DNA of 64,000 nt from Streptomyces showdoensis. GTDB taxonomy: Bacteria > Actinomycetota > Actinomycetes > Streptomycetales > Streptomycetaceae. The DNA is taken from NCBI RefSeq assembly GCF_039535475.1, contig NZ_BAAAXG010000012.1, positions 186,001 to 250,000 on the forward strand. The letters are read 5' to 3'. The position numbers were made by a program, and so were the translations under genes. The notes below the pieces were generated by a model that did not search any database, had not been told where the DNA came from, and saw only the letters and a list, made by a program, of their open reading frames with translations. Positions 43,017-51,984 of this stretch are shown here, piece by piece (position 1 is the first letter of the stretch; each line of letters begins with the position of its first letter).

Positions 43017-43529
43017 CTACTTCCCCTGTTCCTTGAGCTGGGGGCGGCCGGGCTGCTCGCCGCCGCGCGCTTCGATGTACTCGGCGGTCGGGACCATCAC
43101 CTTGCGGCGGAAGACGCACACCAGGGTGCCGTCCTGCTTGTAGCCCTTGGTCTCGACGTAGACGATGCCCCGGTCGGTCTTCGACTTCGACGGCGTCTTG
43201 TCCAGGACGGTCGTCTCGCCGTAGATCGTGTCGCCGTGGAAGGTCGGCGCGACGTGGCGCAGCGACTCGATCTCCAGGTTGGCGATCGCCTTGCCCGAGA
43301 CGTCCGGGACGGACATGCCGAGCAGCAGCGAGTAGATGTAGTTGCCGACGACGACGTTCCGCTTGAAATCGGTCGTGTTCTCCGCGTAATTCACGTCCAT
43401 GTGCAGCGGATGGTGGTTCATCGTCAGCAGGCAGAAGAGATGGTCGTCGTACTCGGTGACCGTCTTCCCGGGCCAGTGCTTGTAGACGGCGCCGATCTCG
43501 AATTCTTCGTAGGTGCGGCCGAACTGCAT
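43017..43529 (-). CDS. MaoC-family hydratase, probable mesaconyl-CoA hydratase
   Basis: 170 residues, a single hot-dog fold. Motifs: YEEFEIGAVYKHWPGKTVTEYDDHLF, the hydratase 2 region NHHPLHMDVNYAENTTDF, and VVGNYIYSLLLGMSVPDVSG. In the ethylmalonyl-CoA pathway mesaconyl-CoA hydratase forms beta-methylmalyl-CoA. Position between the CitE-like lyase and the acyl-CoA dehydrogenase supports this. The known alphaproteobacterial enzyme is about twice as long, with two hot-dog domains, so the single domain must act as a dimer or be a different hydratase. Confidence 0.83.
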   Translation of the reverse strand: MQFGRTYEEFEIGAVYKHWPGKTVTEYDDHLFCLLTMNHHPLHMDVNYAENTTDFKRNVVVGNYIYSLLLGMSVPDVSGKAIANLEIESLRHVAPTFHGDTIYGETTVLDKTPSKSKTDRGIVYVETKGYKQDGTLVCVFRRKVMVPTAEYIEARGGEQPGRPQLKEQGK

Positions 43530-43534
43530 GGAAC

Positions 43535-44503
43535 TCAGGCCTCCGGGATCTCGAACTTGGTGGTGCGCTGCATTCCGGCGGCCCGGCCCTTGCCGGAGAT
43601 GACCAGGGCCATCTTGCGGGAGGCCTCGTCGATCATCTCGTCGCCGAGCATGGCCGAGCCCTTCTTCCCGCCGGCCTCGGACGTGTAGTAGTCGTACGCG
43701 TCGAGGATCAGCTCCGCGTGGTCGAAGTCCTCCTGCGCGGGGGAGAAGATCTCGTTCGCCGCGGCGACCTGGTCCGGGTGCAGCACCCACTTGCCGTCGA
43801 AGCCGAGGGCGGCGGCGCGCTGGGCGACCGCGCGGTAGCCCTCCTGGTTCCGGATCTGGAGGTACGGGCCGTCGATCGCCTGCAGGTTGTTGGCGCGGGC
43901 GGCCATCAGGATGCTCATCAGGATGTGGTGGTACGCGTCCGCCGGGTAGCCGGGCGGCTGCTCGCCGACGACCAGGGACTTCATGTTGATGGAGGCCATG
44001 AAGTCGGCCGGGCCGAAGATGATGGTCTCCACGCGCTGCGAGGCCTGGGCGATCGCGTTGACCTGGGTGAGGCCCTGGGCGTTCTCGATCTGCGCCTCGA
44101 TGCCGATCTTGCCGACCTCGAAGCCCATGGTCTTCTCGATCTGGGTGAGCAGCAGGTCGAGCGCGACGATCTGCTCGGCGTTCTGGACCTTCGGCAGCAT
44201 GATGCAGTCGAGGTTCTGGCCGGCGCCCTCGACGACCGTGACGACGTCCCGGTAGGTCCAGTGGGTCGTCCAGTCGTTGACGCGCACGACCCGGGTCTTG
44301 CCGGTCCAGTCGCCCTCGTTGAGGAACTTCACGATGGTGTGCCGGGCCTCGGGCTTGGCCAGCGGCGCGCAGGCGTCCTCCAGGTCGAGGAAGACCTGGT
44401 CGGCCGCGAGCCCCTGGGCCTTCTCCAGGAAGCGCGGGTTCGAGCCGGGCACCGCGAGGCAGGAGCGACGGGGGCGCAGCCGGTTCACGGGCGTGCTGGT
44501 CAT
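43535..44503 (-). CDS. HpcH/HpaI aldolase / CitE-like CoA lyase, probable malyl-CoA/beta-methylmalyl-CoA lyase
   Basis: 322 residues, CitE-type TIM barrel. Seen: RRSCLAVPGSNPRFLEKAQG, DQVFLDLEDACAP with metal-binding acidic residues, VRVNDW, IMLPKVQNAEQI, EAQIENAQGLTQVNAIA and IIFGPADFMASINM, and GFDGKWVLHPDQVAAANEIFSP. It should cleave beta-methylmalyl-CoA to glyoxylate and propionyl-CoA, and malyl-CoA to glyoxylate and acetyl-CoA. Its ATG overlaps the stop of the upstream mutase gene; five bases separate its stop from the MaoC start. Confidence 0.87.
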   Translation of the reverse strand: MTSTPVNRLRPRRSCLAVPGSNPRFLEKAQGLAADQVFLDLEDACAPLAKPEARHTIVKFLNEGDWTGKTRVVRVNDWTTHWTYRDVVTVVEGAGQNLDCIMLPKVQNAEQIVALDLLLTQIEKTMGFEVGKIGIEAQIENAQGLTQVNAIAQASQRVETIIFGPADFMASINMKSLVVGEQPPGYPADAYHHILMSILMAARANNLQAIDGPYLQIRNQEGYRAVAQRAAALGFDGKWVLHPDQVAAANEIFSPAQEDFDHAELILDAYDYYTSEAGGKKGSAMLGDEMIDEASRKMALVISGKGRAAGMQRTTKFEIPEA

Positions 44504-46551
44504 GCGGGAACCTCCAGGGGGTCGAGCTTGTTCGCTTTCCGGATCTCGTCGACGATACGGCCGATGATCCCGGTGATACCGAAGTCCTTCGGGGTGAAGA
44601 CGGCGGCCACTCCCGCGGCCCTGAGCTCCTCGGCGTCGGCGTTCGGGATGATCCCGCCGACGACCACCGGGATGTCGGCCGCGCCGGCCACCTTGAGGCG
44701 GTCCAGGACGTCCGGCACGAGCTGGGCGTGCGAGCCGGAGAGGATCGACAGGCCGACGGCGTGCACGTCCTCCTCCAGGGCCGCGTCCACGATCTGCTCC
44801 GGGGTGAGCCGGATGCCCTGGTAGACCACCTCGAAGCCGGCGTCGCGGGCCCGCACGGCGATCTGCTCGGCGCCGTTGGAGTGCCCGTCCAGGCCCGGCT
44901 TGCCGACCAGGAAGCGCAGCTTGCCGACGCCCATGTCCTCGGCCGTGCGGTCCACCTTGCGGCGCACCTCGGCCAGCGGGGAGCCCGCCTCGGCCGGGAC
45001 GGCCACCGGGGCGGAGGAGACGCCGGTCGGGGCCCGGAACTCGCCGAAGACCTCGCGCAGCGCCCCGGACCACTCGCCCGTGGTGACGCCGGCCCTGGCG
45101 CACTCCAGGGTCGCCTCCATCAGGTTCCCGGTGCCCTTCGCGGCCTCCTTGAGCTGCTCCAGGGCCTGCTGGGTGGTGGGGAAGACGAAGGGGTCGCCGT
45201 TGCCCTGCCGGTCCGTGGACTCCTGGCGCTCGGCGCGCCAGCGGCCGAGGGCGGCCACGACCCGGGCCTCGACGGCCGGGTCGACCGTCTGGATCGCGGT
45301 GTCCAGGTCGGAGGTGAGCGGGTTGGGCTCGGTCGTCTCGAAGATGTTGACGCCGATGATCTTCTCCTCGCCCGACTCGATGCGGGCGCGCCGCTCGGCG
45401 TGCGAGGAGACCAGCTGGGCCTTGAGGTAGCCGGACTCGACGGCGGCCATGGCGCCGCCCATCTCCTGGATCCGCTCGATCTCGGCCAGGCACTCGGCGA
45501 CCAGGGACTCCACCTTGGCCTCGATGACGTGCGAGCCGGCGAAGATGTCCTCGTACTCCAGCAGGTCGGACTCGTGGGCGAGGACCTGCTGGATGCGCAG
45601 CGACCACTGCTGGTCCCAGGGGCGCGGCAGGCCGAGCGCCTCGTTCCAGGCGGGCAGCTGCACCGCGCGGGCGCGGGCGTCCTTGGAGAGGGTGACGGCC
45701 AGCATCTCCAGGACGATGCGCTGGACGTTGTTCTCCGGCTGGGCCTCGGTCAGGCCCAGCGAGTTGACCTGCACGCCGTAGCGGAAGCGGCGCTGCTTGG
45801 CGTCCTCGATGCCGTACCGCTCGCGGGTGATTGTGTCCCAGATGCGGCCGAAGGCGCGCATCTTGCACATCTCCTCGATGAACCGGACCCCGGCGTTGAC
45901 GAAGAAGGAGATGCGGGCGACGACCTCGCCGAACCGCTCCTCGGGGACCTGCCCCGAGTCGCGGACGGCGTCGAGGACGGCGATCGCCGTGGACATCGCG
46001 TACGCGATCTCCTGGACCGGAGTGGCTCCCGCCTCCTGCAGGTGGTAGCTGCAGATGTTGATCGGGTTCCACTTCGGGATGTGGTTGACCGTGTAGCAGA
46101 TCATGTCCGTCGTGAGGCGGAGCGAGGGGCCGGGCGGGAAGACGTGCGTCCCGCGCGACAGGTACTCCTTCACGATGTCGTTCTGGGTGGTGCCCTGGAG
46201 CTTGGTGATGTCCGCGCCCTGCTCCTCCGCCACCACCTGGTAGAGCGCCAGCAGCCACATCGCGGTGGCGTTGATGGTCATCGAGGTGTTCATCTGCTCC
46301 AGGGGGATGTCCTGGAACAGCCGCCGCATGTCACCGAGGTGCGAGACGGGCACCCCGACCCGGCCGACCTCGCCGCGGGCGAGGATGTGGTCGGGGTCGT
46401 AGCCGGTCTGCGTGGGCAGGTCGAACGCGACCGAGAGGCCGGTCTGGCCCTTGGCGAGGTTCCGCCGGTAGAGCTCGTTCGACGCCTCGGCGGTCGAGTG
46501 GCCGGCGTAGGTCCGCATGAGCCACGGCCGGTCCTTCTGACGCTCTGTCAT
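44500..46551 (-). CDS. meaA: Ethylmalonyl-CoA mutase (MeaA-type, B12-dependent)
   Basis: 683 residues with both modules in one chain. The methylmalonyl-CoA mutase-like barrel (about 1-530) begins RPWLMRTYAGHSTAEASNELYRRN and has LSVAFDLPTQTGYD, TTDMICYTVNHIPKWNPINIC and SYHLQEAGA. The C-terminal cobalamin domain (about 550-680) has the base-on motif GLDGHSNGAEQ (D-x-H-x-x-G), SILSGSH and VVGGIIPNADAEEL. MeaA-type proteins convert ethylmalonyl-CoA to methylsuccinyl-CoA. The neighbouring ccr, which makes ethylmalonyl-CoA, supports this over methylmalonyl-CoA mutase activity. Confidence 0.92.
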   Translation of the reverse strand: MTERQKDRPWLMRTYAGHSTAEASNELYRRNLAKGQTGLSVAFDLPTQTGYDPDHILARGEVGRVGVPVSHLGDMRRLFQDIPLEQMNTSMTINATAMWLLALYQVVAEEQGADITKLQGTTQNDIVKEYLSRGTHVFPPGPSLRLTTDMICYTVNHIPKWNPINICSYHLQEAGATPVQEIAYAMSTAIAVLDAVRDSGQVPEERFGEVVARISFFVNAGVRFIEEMCKMRAFGRIWDTITRERYGIEDAKQRRFRYGVQVNSLGLTEAQPENNVQRIVLEMLAVTLSKDARARAVQLPAWNEALGLPRPWDQQWSLRIQQVLAHESDLLEYEDIFAGSHVIEAKVESLVAECLAEIERIQEMGGAMAAVESGYLKAQLVSSHAERRARIESGEEKIIGVNIFETTEPNPLTSDLDTAIQTVDPAVEARVVAALGRWRAERQESTDRQGNGDPFVFPTTQQALEQLKEAAKGTGNLMEATLECARAGVTTGEWSGALREVFGEFRAPTGVSSAPVAVPAEAGSPLAEVRRKVDRTAEDMGVGKLRFLVGKPGLDGHSNGAEQIAVRARDAGFEVVYQGIRLTPEQIVDAALEEDVHAVGLSILSGSHAQLVPDVLDRLKVAGAADIPVVVGGIIPNADAEELRAAGVAAVFTPKDFGITGIIGRIVDEIRKANKLDPLEVPA

Positions 46552-46565
46552 CTGTGGTCCCGGGG

Positions 46566-47903
46566 TCAGATGTTACGGAAGCGGTTGATGGCGTCGAGGT
46601 GCTCGGCACGCATCTCCGGGTCGCGGACGCCGAGGCCCTCCTCCGGGGCGAGGGCGAGGACGCCGACCTTGCCCTGGTGCAGGTTGCGGTGGACGTCGTA
46701 CGCGGCCTGGCCGGTCTCCTCCAGGGAGTAGACCTTGGAGAGGGTCGGGTGGATCTTGCCCTTGGCGATCAGGCGGTTGGCCTCCCACGCCTCGCGGTAG
46801 TTGGCGAAGTGCGAGCCGATGATCCGCTTCAGCGACATCCACAGGTAGCGGTTGTCGTACTGGTGCATGTAGCCCGAGGTGGAGGCGCAGGTGGTGATGG
46901 TGCCGCCCTTGCGGGTGACGTAGACCGAGGCGCCGAAGGTCTCGCGGCCCGGGTGCTCGAAGACGATGTCGATGTCCTCGCCGCCGGTCAGCTCGCGGAT
47001 CTTGGAGCCGAAGCGCTTCCACTCGCGCGGGTCCTGGGTGTTCTCGTCCTTCCAGAACTTGTAGCCCTCGGCGTTGCGGTCGATCACCGCGTCGGCGCCC
47101 ATGGACCGGCAGATGTCGGCCTTCTCGGGGGAGGAGACGACACAGATCGGGTTGGCGCCGCCGGCCAGCGCGAACTGCGTGGCGTACGAGCCGAGTCCGC
47201 CGCTCGCGCCCCAGATGAGGACGTTGTCGCCCTGCTTCATGCCGGCGCCGTTGCGGGAGACCAGCTGGCGGTACGCGGTGGAGTTGACCAGGCCGGGGGC
47301 CGCCGCCTCCTCCCAGCTGAGGTGGCCGGGCTTCGGCATCAGCTGGTTGGACTTGACCAGCGCGATCTCGGCGAGGCCGCCGAAGTTGGTCTCGAAGCCC
47401 CAGATGCGCTGCTCGGGGTCGAGCATCGTGTCGTTGTGGCCGTCCGAGGACTCCAGCTCGACGCTCAGGCAGTGCGCGACGACCTCGTCGCCGGGCTTCC
47501 AGGAGTTGACGCCCGGGCCGGTGCGCAGGACGACGCCCGCGAGGTCGGAGCCGATGACGTGGTACGGCAGGTCGTGGCGCTTGGTGAGCTCGGACAGGCG
47601 GCCGTAGCGCTCCAGGAAGCCGAAGGTCGAGACGGGCTCGAAGATCGAGGTCCAGACCGAGTTGTAGTTGACCGAGCTGGCCATGACCGCGACCAGGGCC
47701 TCGCCCGGACCGAGCTCCGGGAGGGCGACGTCGTCGAGGTGGAGCGACTTGCGCGGGTCCTTGTCGCGGCTCGCGAGCCCGGCGAACATCTCGGCCTCGT
47801 CCTTGTGGACGGTGACGGCGCGGTACGACTCGGGGAGCTTGATGTTGGCGAAGTCGGCCGACGTGGAGTCGGGCGACTGGATCGCGTCCAGGATGTCCTT
47901 CAC
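46566..47903 (-). CDS. ccr: Crotonyl-CoA carboxylase/reductase
   Basis: 445 residues, medium-chain reductase fold. Seen: SSVNYNSVWTSIFEPVSTFGFLERYG, HVIGSDLAGVVLRTGPGV, GFETNFGGLAEIA, and the NADPH-binding VLIWGASGGLGSYATQFALAGGA. Also FEHPGRETFGASVYVTRKGG, where F-E-H-P is typical of the reductive carboxylating group. It converts crotonyl-CoA, CO2 and NADPH to ethylmalonyl-CoA in the cytosol, supplying the C2-assimilation pathway and polyketide extender units. The GTG start follows GGAGG. It is the first gene of the leftward five-gene set; a promoter is predicted about 225 bases upstream. Confidence 0.93.
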   Translation of the reverse strand: MKDILDAIQSPDSTSADFANIKLPESYRAVTVHKDEAEMFAGLASRDKDPRKSLHLDDVALPELGPGEALVAVMASSVNYNSVWTSIFEPVSTFGFLERYGRLSELTKRHDLPYHVIGSDLAGVVLRTGPGVNSWKPGDEVVAHCLSVELESSDGHNDTMLDPEQRIWGFETNFGGLAEIALVKSNQLMPKPGHLSWEEAAAPGLVNSTAYRQLVSRNGAGMKQGDNVLIWGASGGLGSYATQFALAGGANPICVVSSPEKADICRSMGADAVIDRNAEGYKFWKDENTQDPREWKRFGSKIRELTGGEDIDIVFEHPGRETFGASVYVTRKGGTITTCASTSGYMHQYDNRYLWMSLKRIIGSHFANYREAWEANRLIAKGKIHPTLSKVYSLEETGQAAYDVHRNLHQGKVGVLALAPEEGLGVRDPEMRAEHLDAINRFRNI

Positions 47904-48131
47904 GGGATGCCTCCGGCGGTGCGGCGTCCGATGCGGGACGCGCTGAGGGTTACGTCGGGGTGTGCTGCTGTGGAGGTGTGCCGTCGGTTCGGCTCGGTGG
48001 TGCGGTGGCGGCGCCGGGTGGGGCGCGAGGGTGCCTGTGACGCAGGCGTCCGGGCGCACCGAGCGGGATCGCCGGTGGGGACAGCCGGCGAGCGAGGAGT
48101 TCCTCTGCGCGCCGGCCGCCCGGACAACATC

Positions 48132-48173
48132 AACGTATGGCACGCCGTGTCACCTGACAAGGCACTGCGTGCC
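48132..48173 (-). promoter_or_regulatory. Predicted ccr promoter with two related near-palindromes
   Basis: On the minus strand TTGTCA (48160-48155), 17 bases, TACGTT (48137-48132). Two elements of form GGCAC-NNN-GTGCC lie around it: a perfect one just upstream of the -35 (48161-48173) and an imperfect one, GGCACGCCGTGTC, in the spacer (48139-48151). They start 22 bases apart, two helix turns, and look like operators for a dimeric repressor, perhaps the TetR at 48334. The rest of the 430-base gap 47904-48333 holds a leader of about 220 bases without a recognisable gene, plus the hairpin at 48256. Confidence 0.6.
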
Positions 48174-48255
48174 AACAATTTCACTCAGATGCAATCTGGT
48201 GCTCACGGATGAGCGATGATCGATCGAAAGCCGGGCTGAGCTGCGCAAACGCGAC

Positions 48256-48289
48256 ATGGGCCGCCCCCGGAAAACCGGGAACGGCCCAT
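48256..48289 (-). terminator. Terminator after TetR 5
   Basis: ATGGGCCG...CGGCCCAT outer arms (48256-48263 and 48282-48289) and CCCGG-AAAA-CCGGG inner stem give a long hairpin, 45 bases after the regulator stop codon on the minus strand. Confidence 0.7.
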
Positions 48290-48333
48290 GCCTGAGGGTG
48301 CCGAAGGGGCCCCGAGGGGCCCGCGAGGGGCGC

Positions 48334-49173
48334 TCAGCCCTGCTTGAGTGCCTTCTGGATCGTCCGCATGACCTCGTCGAGCGGTGCGTCCGTCCGGGCG
48401 ACCGCGATGACCACGTCACCCGCCGCCGAGGCGGTCGCGACGGGTGCCGGCTCGGCGGACGGGGAGGCCGCCTGCGTCCCCGCGGGCGTCGCCGGACGGC
48501 CCGCGCCTATGCCCGTGCCGAAGGTCTCCCGCACGATCGCGAAGGCGTGGTCGAGCTGCGTCTCGACGTCGCCCTGGCCGCCCGCCCGCAGCCACCGCCG
48601 CAGCACGTGGTTGTGGGCGGTGACCACCGCGGAGGCGGCCACCTCGGCGAGCAGCGGGTCGTCGTTGCCGTCGTGGTGGTCGCGCTCGTCGAAGTGCCCC
48701 AGCAGATAGCGCGTGAACAGGCGCTCGTACCGGGCCACCGACGCGATCTCGCGCTCCCGCAGGGTCGGCACCTCGCGGGTGAGCCGGTAGCGCTCCACGG
48801 AGACCGCGGGCGAACCGGCGTACATCTTCATGACTTCCTTGATGCCCCGGCACACCGTGTCCAGCGGGTGCTCGTGCGGCGGGGCCGCGTTCAGGACCGC
48901 CTCGGCGCGCACCAGGGTGTCGTCGTGGTCCGGGAAGATCGCCTCTTCCTTGGAGCGGAAGTGCCGGAAGAAGGTCCGCCGGGCCACCCCGGCCGCCGCG
49001 GCGATCTCGTCGACCGTGGTGGCCTCGTACCCCTTGGTCGCGAAGAGCTCCATGGCCGCGGCCGCGAGCTCCCGGCGCATCTTGAGCCGCTGTGCGGCGG
49101 CTCGGGTCCCCGCCGCGCTCTCCTGAGCGTCGGGCGTGGACGTGGCACGGGGTGTCTTCGCGACCTTGGACAT
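48334..49173 (-). CDS. TetR-family regulator 5, next to the ethylmalonyl-CoA genes
   Basis: 279 residues, longer than usual because of an N-terminal extension of about 30 residues and a C-terminal extension of about 60. DNA-binding domain: KMRRELAAAAMELFATKGYEATTVDEIAAAAGVARRTFFRHFRSKEEA. The C-terminal extension contains an Ala/Pro/Thr-rich stretch followed by VARTDAPLDEVMRTIQKALKQG. The start MSKVAKTPRATS is taken as ATG at 49173; an ATG six codons earlier is possible. Upstream of ccr on the same strand, it may control that operon through the sites at 48139-48173; this is inference. Confidence 0.83.
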   Translation of the reverse strand: MSKVAKTPRATSTPDAQESAAGTRAAAQRLKMRRELAAAAMELFATKGYEATTVDEIAAAAGVARRTFFRHFRSKEEAIFPDHDDTLVRAEAVLNAAPPHEHPLDTVCRGIKEVMKMYAGSPAVSVERYRLTREVPTLREREIASVARYERLFTRYLLGHFDERDHHDGNDDPLLAEVAASAVVTAHNHVLRRWLRAGGQGDVETQLDHAFAIVRETFGTGIGAGRPATPAGTQAASPSAEPAPVATASAAGDVVIAVARTDAPLDEVMRTIQKALKQG

Positions 49174-49297
49174 GTCCCGAACGTACTGCATCGGAGCGGG
49201 AGTGTGCCCAGGTGGGGGAGGGGCGCCGGCCCCGGCACCCGGGGTGCCCGAGGGGCTCAGCAGCCCTCCCCACTGCCCGTACGGCTCGGTGTGGGCC

Positions 49298-51079
49298 TCA
49301 GCGGCGGGCATATTCGCGGAAGCCGCGCCCGGTCTTGCGGCCCAGGCAGCCCGCGGCCACCAGGTGCTCCAGGAGCGGGGCGGGGGCGAGGCCCGGGTCG
49401 CGGAACTCGCGGTGCAGCACCTGCTCGATGGCGAGCGAGACGTCGAGGCCGACCACGTCGAGGAGCTCGAAGGGCCCCATCGGGTAGCCGCCGCCCAGCT
49501 TCATCGCGGCGTCGATGTCGTCCAGGGTCGCGTAGTGCTCCTGGACCATCTTGATCGCGTTGTTCAGGTAGGGGAAGAGCAGCGCGTTCACGATGAAGCC
49601 GGCCCGGTCGCCGCAGTCCACCGGGTGCTTGCGGATCTTCGCGGTGACCTCGCGGACGGTGGCGTGGACGTCGTCGGCGGTCAGGACCGTACGGACGATC
49701 TCCACCAGCTTCATCGCGGGCGCCGGGTTGAAGAAGTGCATCCCGATGACGTCCTGCGGGCGGCTCGTCGCCTTCGCGCAGGCGACGACCGGCAGCGAGG
49801 AGGTGGTGGTGGCGAGCACCGCGCCCGGCTTGCAGATCTTGTCCAGGCGGGCGAACAGCTCCTGCTTGACCGCCAGGTCCTCGGCGACCGCCTCGACCGC
49901 CAGGTCGACCTCGGCGAAGGCGTCCACCGAGCCGGCCGGGACGATCCGGGCCAGCGTCTCGTCGCGCGCCTCGCCCGTCATCCGGCCCTTGTCCACGGAG
50001 CGGGCCAGGGACTTGGCGATCCGGGCCTTCGCGGTGTCCGCCTTCTCCTGCGAGCGGGCGGCCAGGACCACCTCGTAGCCGGCCTTGGCGAAGACCTCGG
50101 CGATGCCGGAGGCCATGGTGCCGGAGCCGGCGACGCCCACCGAGCGGACCTCGCGGCCCTCGCCCGCGGCGGCGGCGTCGCCCGGGGTCAGCGCGTCCGG
50201 GACCACCTCGGCCGAGCCGGGCGCCGCGTAGCTGTAGAAGCCGCGGCCCGCCTTGCGGCCGGTCAGGCCCGCCTCGCTGAGCTGCTTGAGGATCGGGGCG
50301 GGGGCGTGCAGCCGGTCCTGCGAGGAGGCGTACATGGCCTCCAGGACGGTACGGGCGGTGTCGACGCCGATCAGGTCGAGCAGCGCCAGCGGCCCCATCG
50401 GCAGACCGCAGCCGAACCGCATGGCCGCGTCGATGTCCTCCCGGGAGGCGTACTTGGACTCGTACATCGCGGCGGCCTGGTTCAGGTAGCCGAAGAGCAG
50501 TCCGTCGGCGACGAAGCCGGGCCGGTCGCCGACCGCGACGGGCTCCTTGCCGAGCTCCTGCGCGAAGACGGTGACGGCGTCGACCGCCTGCGGGGAGGTC
50601 AGCACCGAGGAGACCACCTCGACCAGCTTCATCGCCTGGACCGGGGTGAAGAAGTGCAGGCCGAGGACCCGCTCCGGGTGGGCGGAGTCGGCCGCGAGCC
50701 GGGTCACGGAGAGCGCGTTGGTGCCGGTGGCGAGGATCGCGTCGGGGCGGACGATGCCGTCCAGGGCCCGGAACACCTCCTGCTTCGTCTCGTACGACTC
50801 GGGCACGACCTCGATGACGAGGTCGGCGTCGGCCGCCGCGTGCAGGTCCGAGTACGTGCGGAAGCGGGCCAGGACGTCCTGCCGCTCCTCCTCGGTGATC
50901 CGGCCGCGCTCCACCGCGCGGGCGGTGGAGGCTTCCAGGGCGGCGACGGCCTTGGCGGAGGCGTTCTCGCTGATGTCGATGCCGATGACCTCGCGGCCGG
51001 CCCGGGCGAGGACGTCGGCGATGCCGGTGCCCATGGTGCCGAGGCCGACGACGGCGATGGTGGAGAGAGGGGTGTCCAT
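49298..51079 (-). CDS. 3-hydroxyacyl-CoA dehydrogenase with two fused copies
   Basis: 593 residues made of two homologous units, each about 285 residues. Unit 1 has VGLGTMGTGIADVLARAG, LHFFTPVQAMKLVEV, GDRPGFVADGLLFGYLNQA and GCGLPMGPLALLDLIGVD. Unit 2 has VAGSGTMASGIAEVFAKAG, MHFFNPAPAMKLVEI, GDRAGFIVNALLFPYLNNA and GGGYPMGPFELLDVVGLD. Both keep the NAD site and the catalytic His. Single units are the usual form; this tandem form is known in actinomycetes. It should oxidise 3-hydroxyacyl-CoA (probably 3-hydroxybutyryl-CoA, supplying crotonyl-CoA precursors for ccr). ATG start; its stop is 124 bases from TetR 5. Confidence 0.9.
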   Translation of the reverse strand: MDTPLSTIAVVGLGTMGTGIADVLARAGREVIGIDISENASAKAVAALEASTARAVERGRITEEERQDVLARFRTYSDLHAAADADLVIEVVPESYETKQEVFRALDGIVRPDAILATGTNALSVTRLAADSAHPERVLGLHFFTPVQAMKLVEVVSSVLTSPQAVDAVTVFAQELGKEPVAVGDRPGFVADGLLFGYLNQAAAMYESKYASREDIDAAMRFGCGLPMGPLALLDLIGVDTARTVLEAMYASSQDRLHAPAPILKQLSEAGLTGRKAGRGFYSYAAPGSAEVVPDALTPGDAAAAGEGREVRSVGVAGSGTMASGIAEVFAKAGYEVVLAARSQEKADTAKARIAKSLARSVDKGRMTGEARDETLARIVPAGSVDAFAEVDLAVEAVAEDLAVKQELFARLDKICKPGAVLATTTSSLPVVACAKATSRPQDVIGMHFFNPAPAMKLVEIVRTVLTADDVHATVREVTAKIRKHPVDCGDRAGFIVNALLFPYLNNAIKMVQEHYATLDDIDAAMKLGGGYPMGPFELLDVVGLDVSLAIEQVLHREFRDPGLAPAPLLEHLVAAGCLGRKTGRGFREYARR

Positions 51080-51336
51080 CAGGGGACTCCTGGGAGGAAG
51101 AGTGACGACTGAAGGCAGTGCGCGGAGAAGGGGCGCGAGAAAAGGGCGACGGACCCTGTCCCGGAGTCACGTCGAAACTGCCGAACCGAAAGACCACACA
51201 CAACGGCTGCGTCACCAGGCCGTTGTGAAAGCGCGGGGGGTGGCCCGCTCACCTGAGACTAACTGCCCGGTAACGAGCGCACCAGTCCTCGGAAGTTGAG
51301 GAAAGTGTGATCTGGGTCGCGGATAGGCTGCGGAAT

Positions 51337-51933
51337 ATGAATTTCGCTGCGGACCCCGAATTCTGCTCGATGATCGATCGTTTGCGTGAAGAGATCGAGA
51401 ATGGGGACGGGGAAGTCCCCGCCGCATTCGAAGAACTCGCCGGGCCAGTGGCGGCGGAGGAACTGCACCGCGCCCTCACCGCCCCCGGACAGCCGCTGTG
51501 GGCCCGCGAGATCGCCGCCTTCCGGCTCGGCCTCGCGGGGGACCCGAGGTCTTTCGAGGCGCTGGTCCTCCTCCTCAACCACCGCGACCCCGAGCGCTGC
51601 GTCTCCGCCGCCTACGCGCTGGCCCGGCTCGGCGACCCGCGCACCGCCCGGGCCGCCGCGGCGCTCGCCACCAACGAACTGCGCGTCGGTTACGCCCTGT
51701 CGCCGGTCCGCCTGCTCGCCGAACTGCGCGCCCCGGAGAGCGTGCCCGCCCTCGTCGCGGTCCTGGAGCGGCGGCTGGCGGCCGGCGACCCGCACTGGCG
51801 GGTCGGGCTCGCGTGTGTCGAGGGGCTCGGCTCGCTCGCCGACGGCCGCGCGCGCGGGGTCCTGGAGGCGGCGCTGCCGCACCCGCGGTTCGGGGGAGCG
51901 GCGCGGGAGGCGCTGGGGCGGCTCGACGGGTAG
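51337..51933 (+). CDS. HEAT-repeat domain protein
   Basis: 198 residues from the ATG at 51337. GATAGGCT sits 7 bases before it, so the transcript is probably leaderless; a GTG ten codons upstream is an alternative. From about residue 50 it consists of helical pairs such as LWAREIAAFRLGLAGDPRSFEALVLLLNHRDPERCVSAAYALARLGDPRTARAA, typical of HEAT or PBS-lyase repeats, which mediate protein contacts. No catalytic motif, signal or membrane segment. Function unknown. Confidence 0.8.
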   Translation: MNFAADPEFCSMIDRLREEIENGDGEVPAAFEELAGPVAAEELHRALTAPGQPLWAREIAAFRLGLAGDPRSFEALVLLLNHRDPERCVSAAYALARLGDPRTARAAAALATNELRVGYALSPVRLLAELRAPESVPALVAVLERRLAAGDPHWRVGLACVEGLGSLADGRARGVLEAALPHPRFGGAAREALGRLDG

Positions 51934-51984
51934 CGCGGCGGCGAAGGGGCTGCGCGCACTTGACAGTTCTCATTAGAGTGTCGG

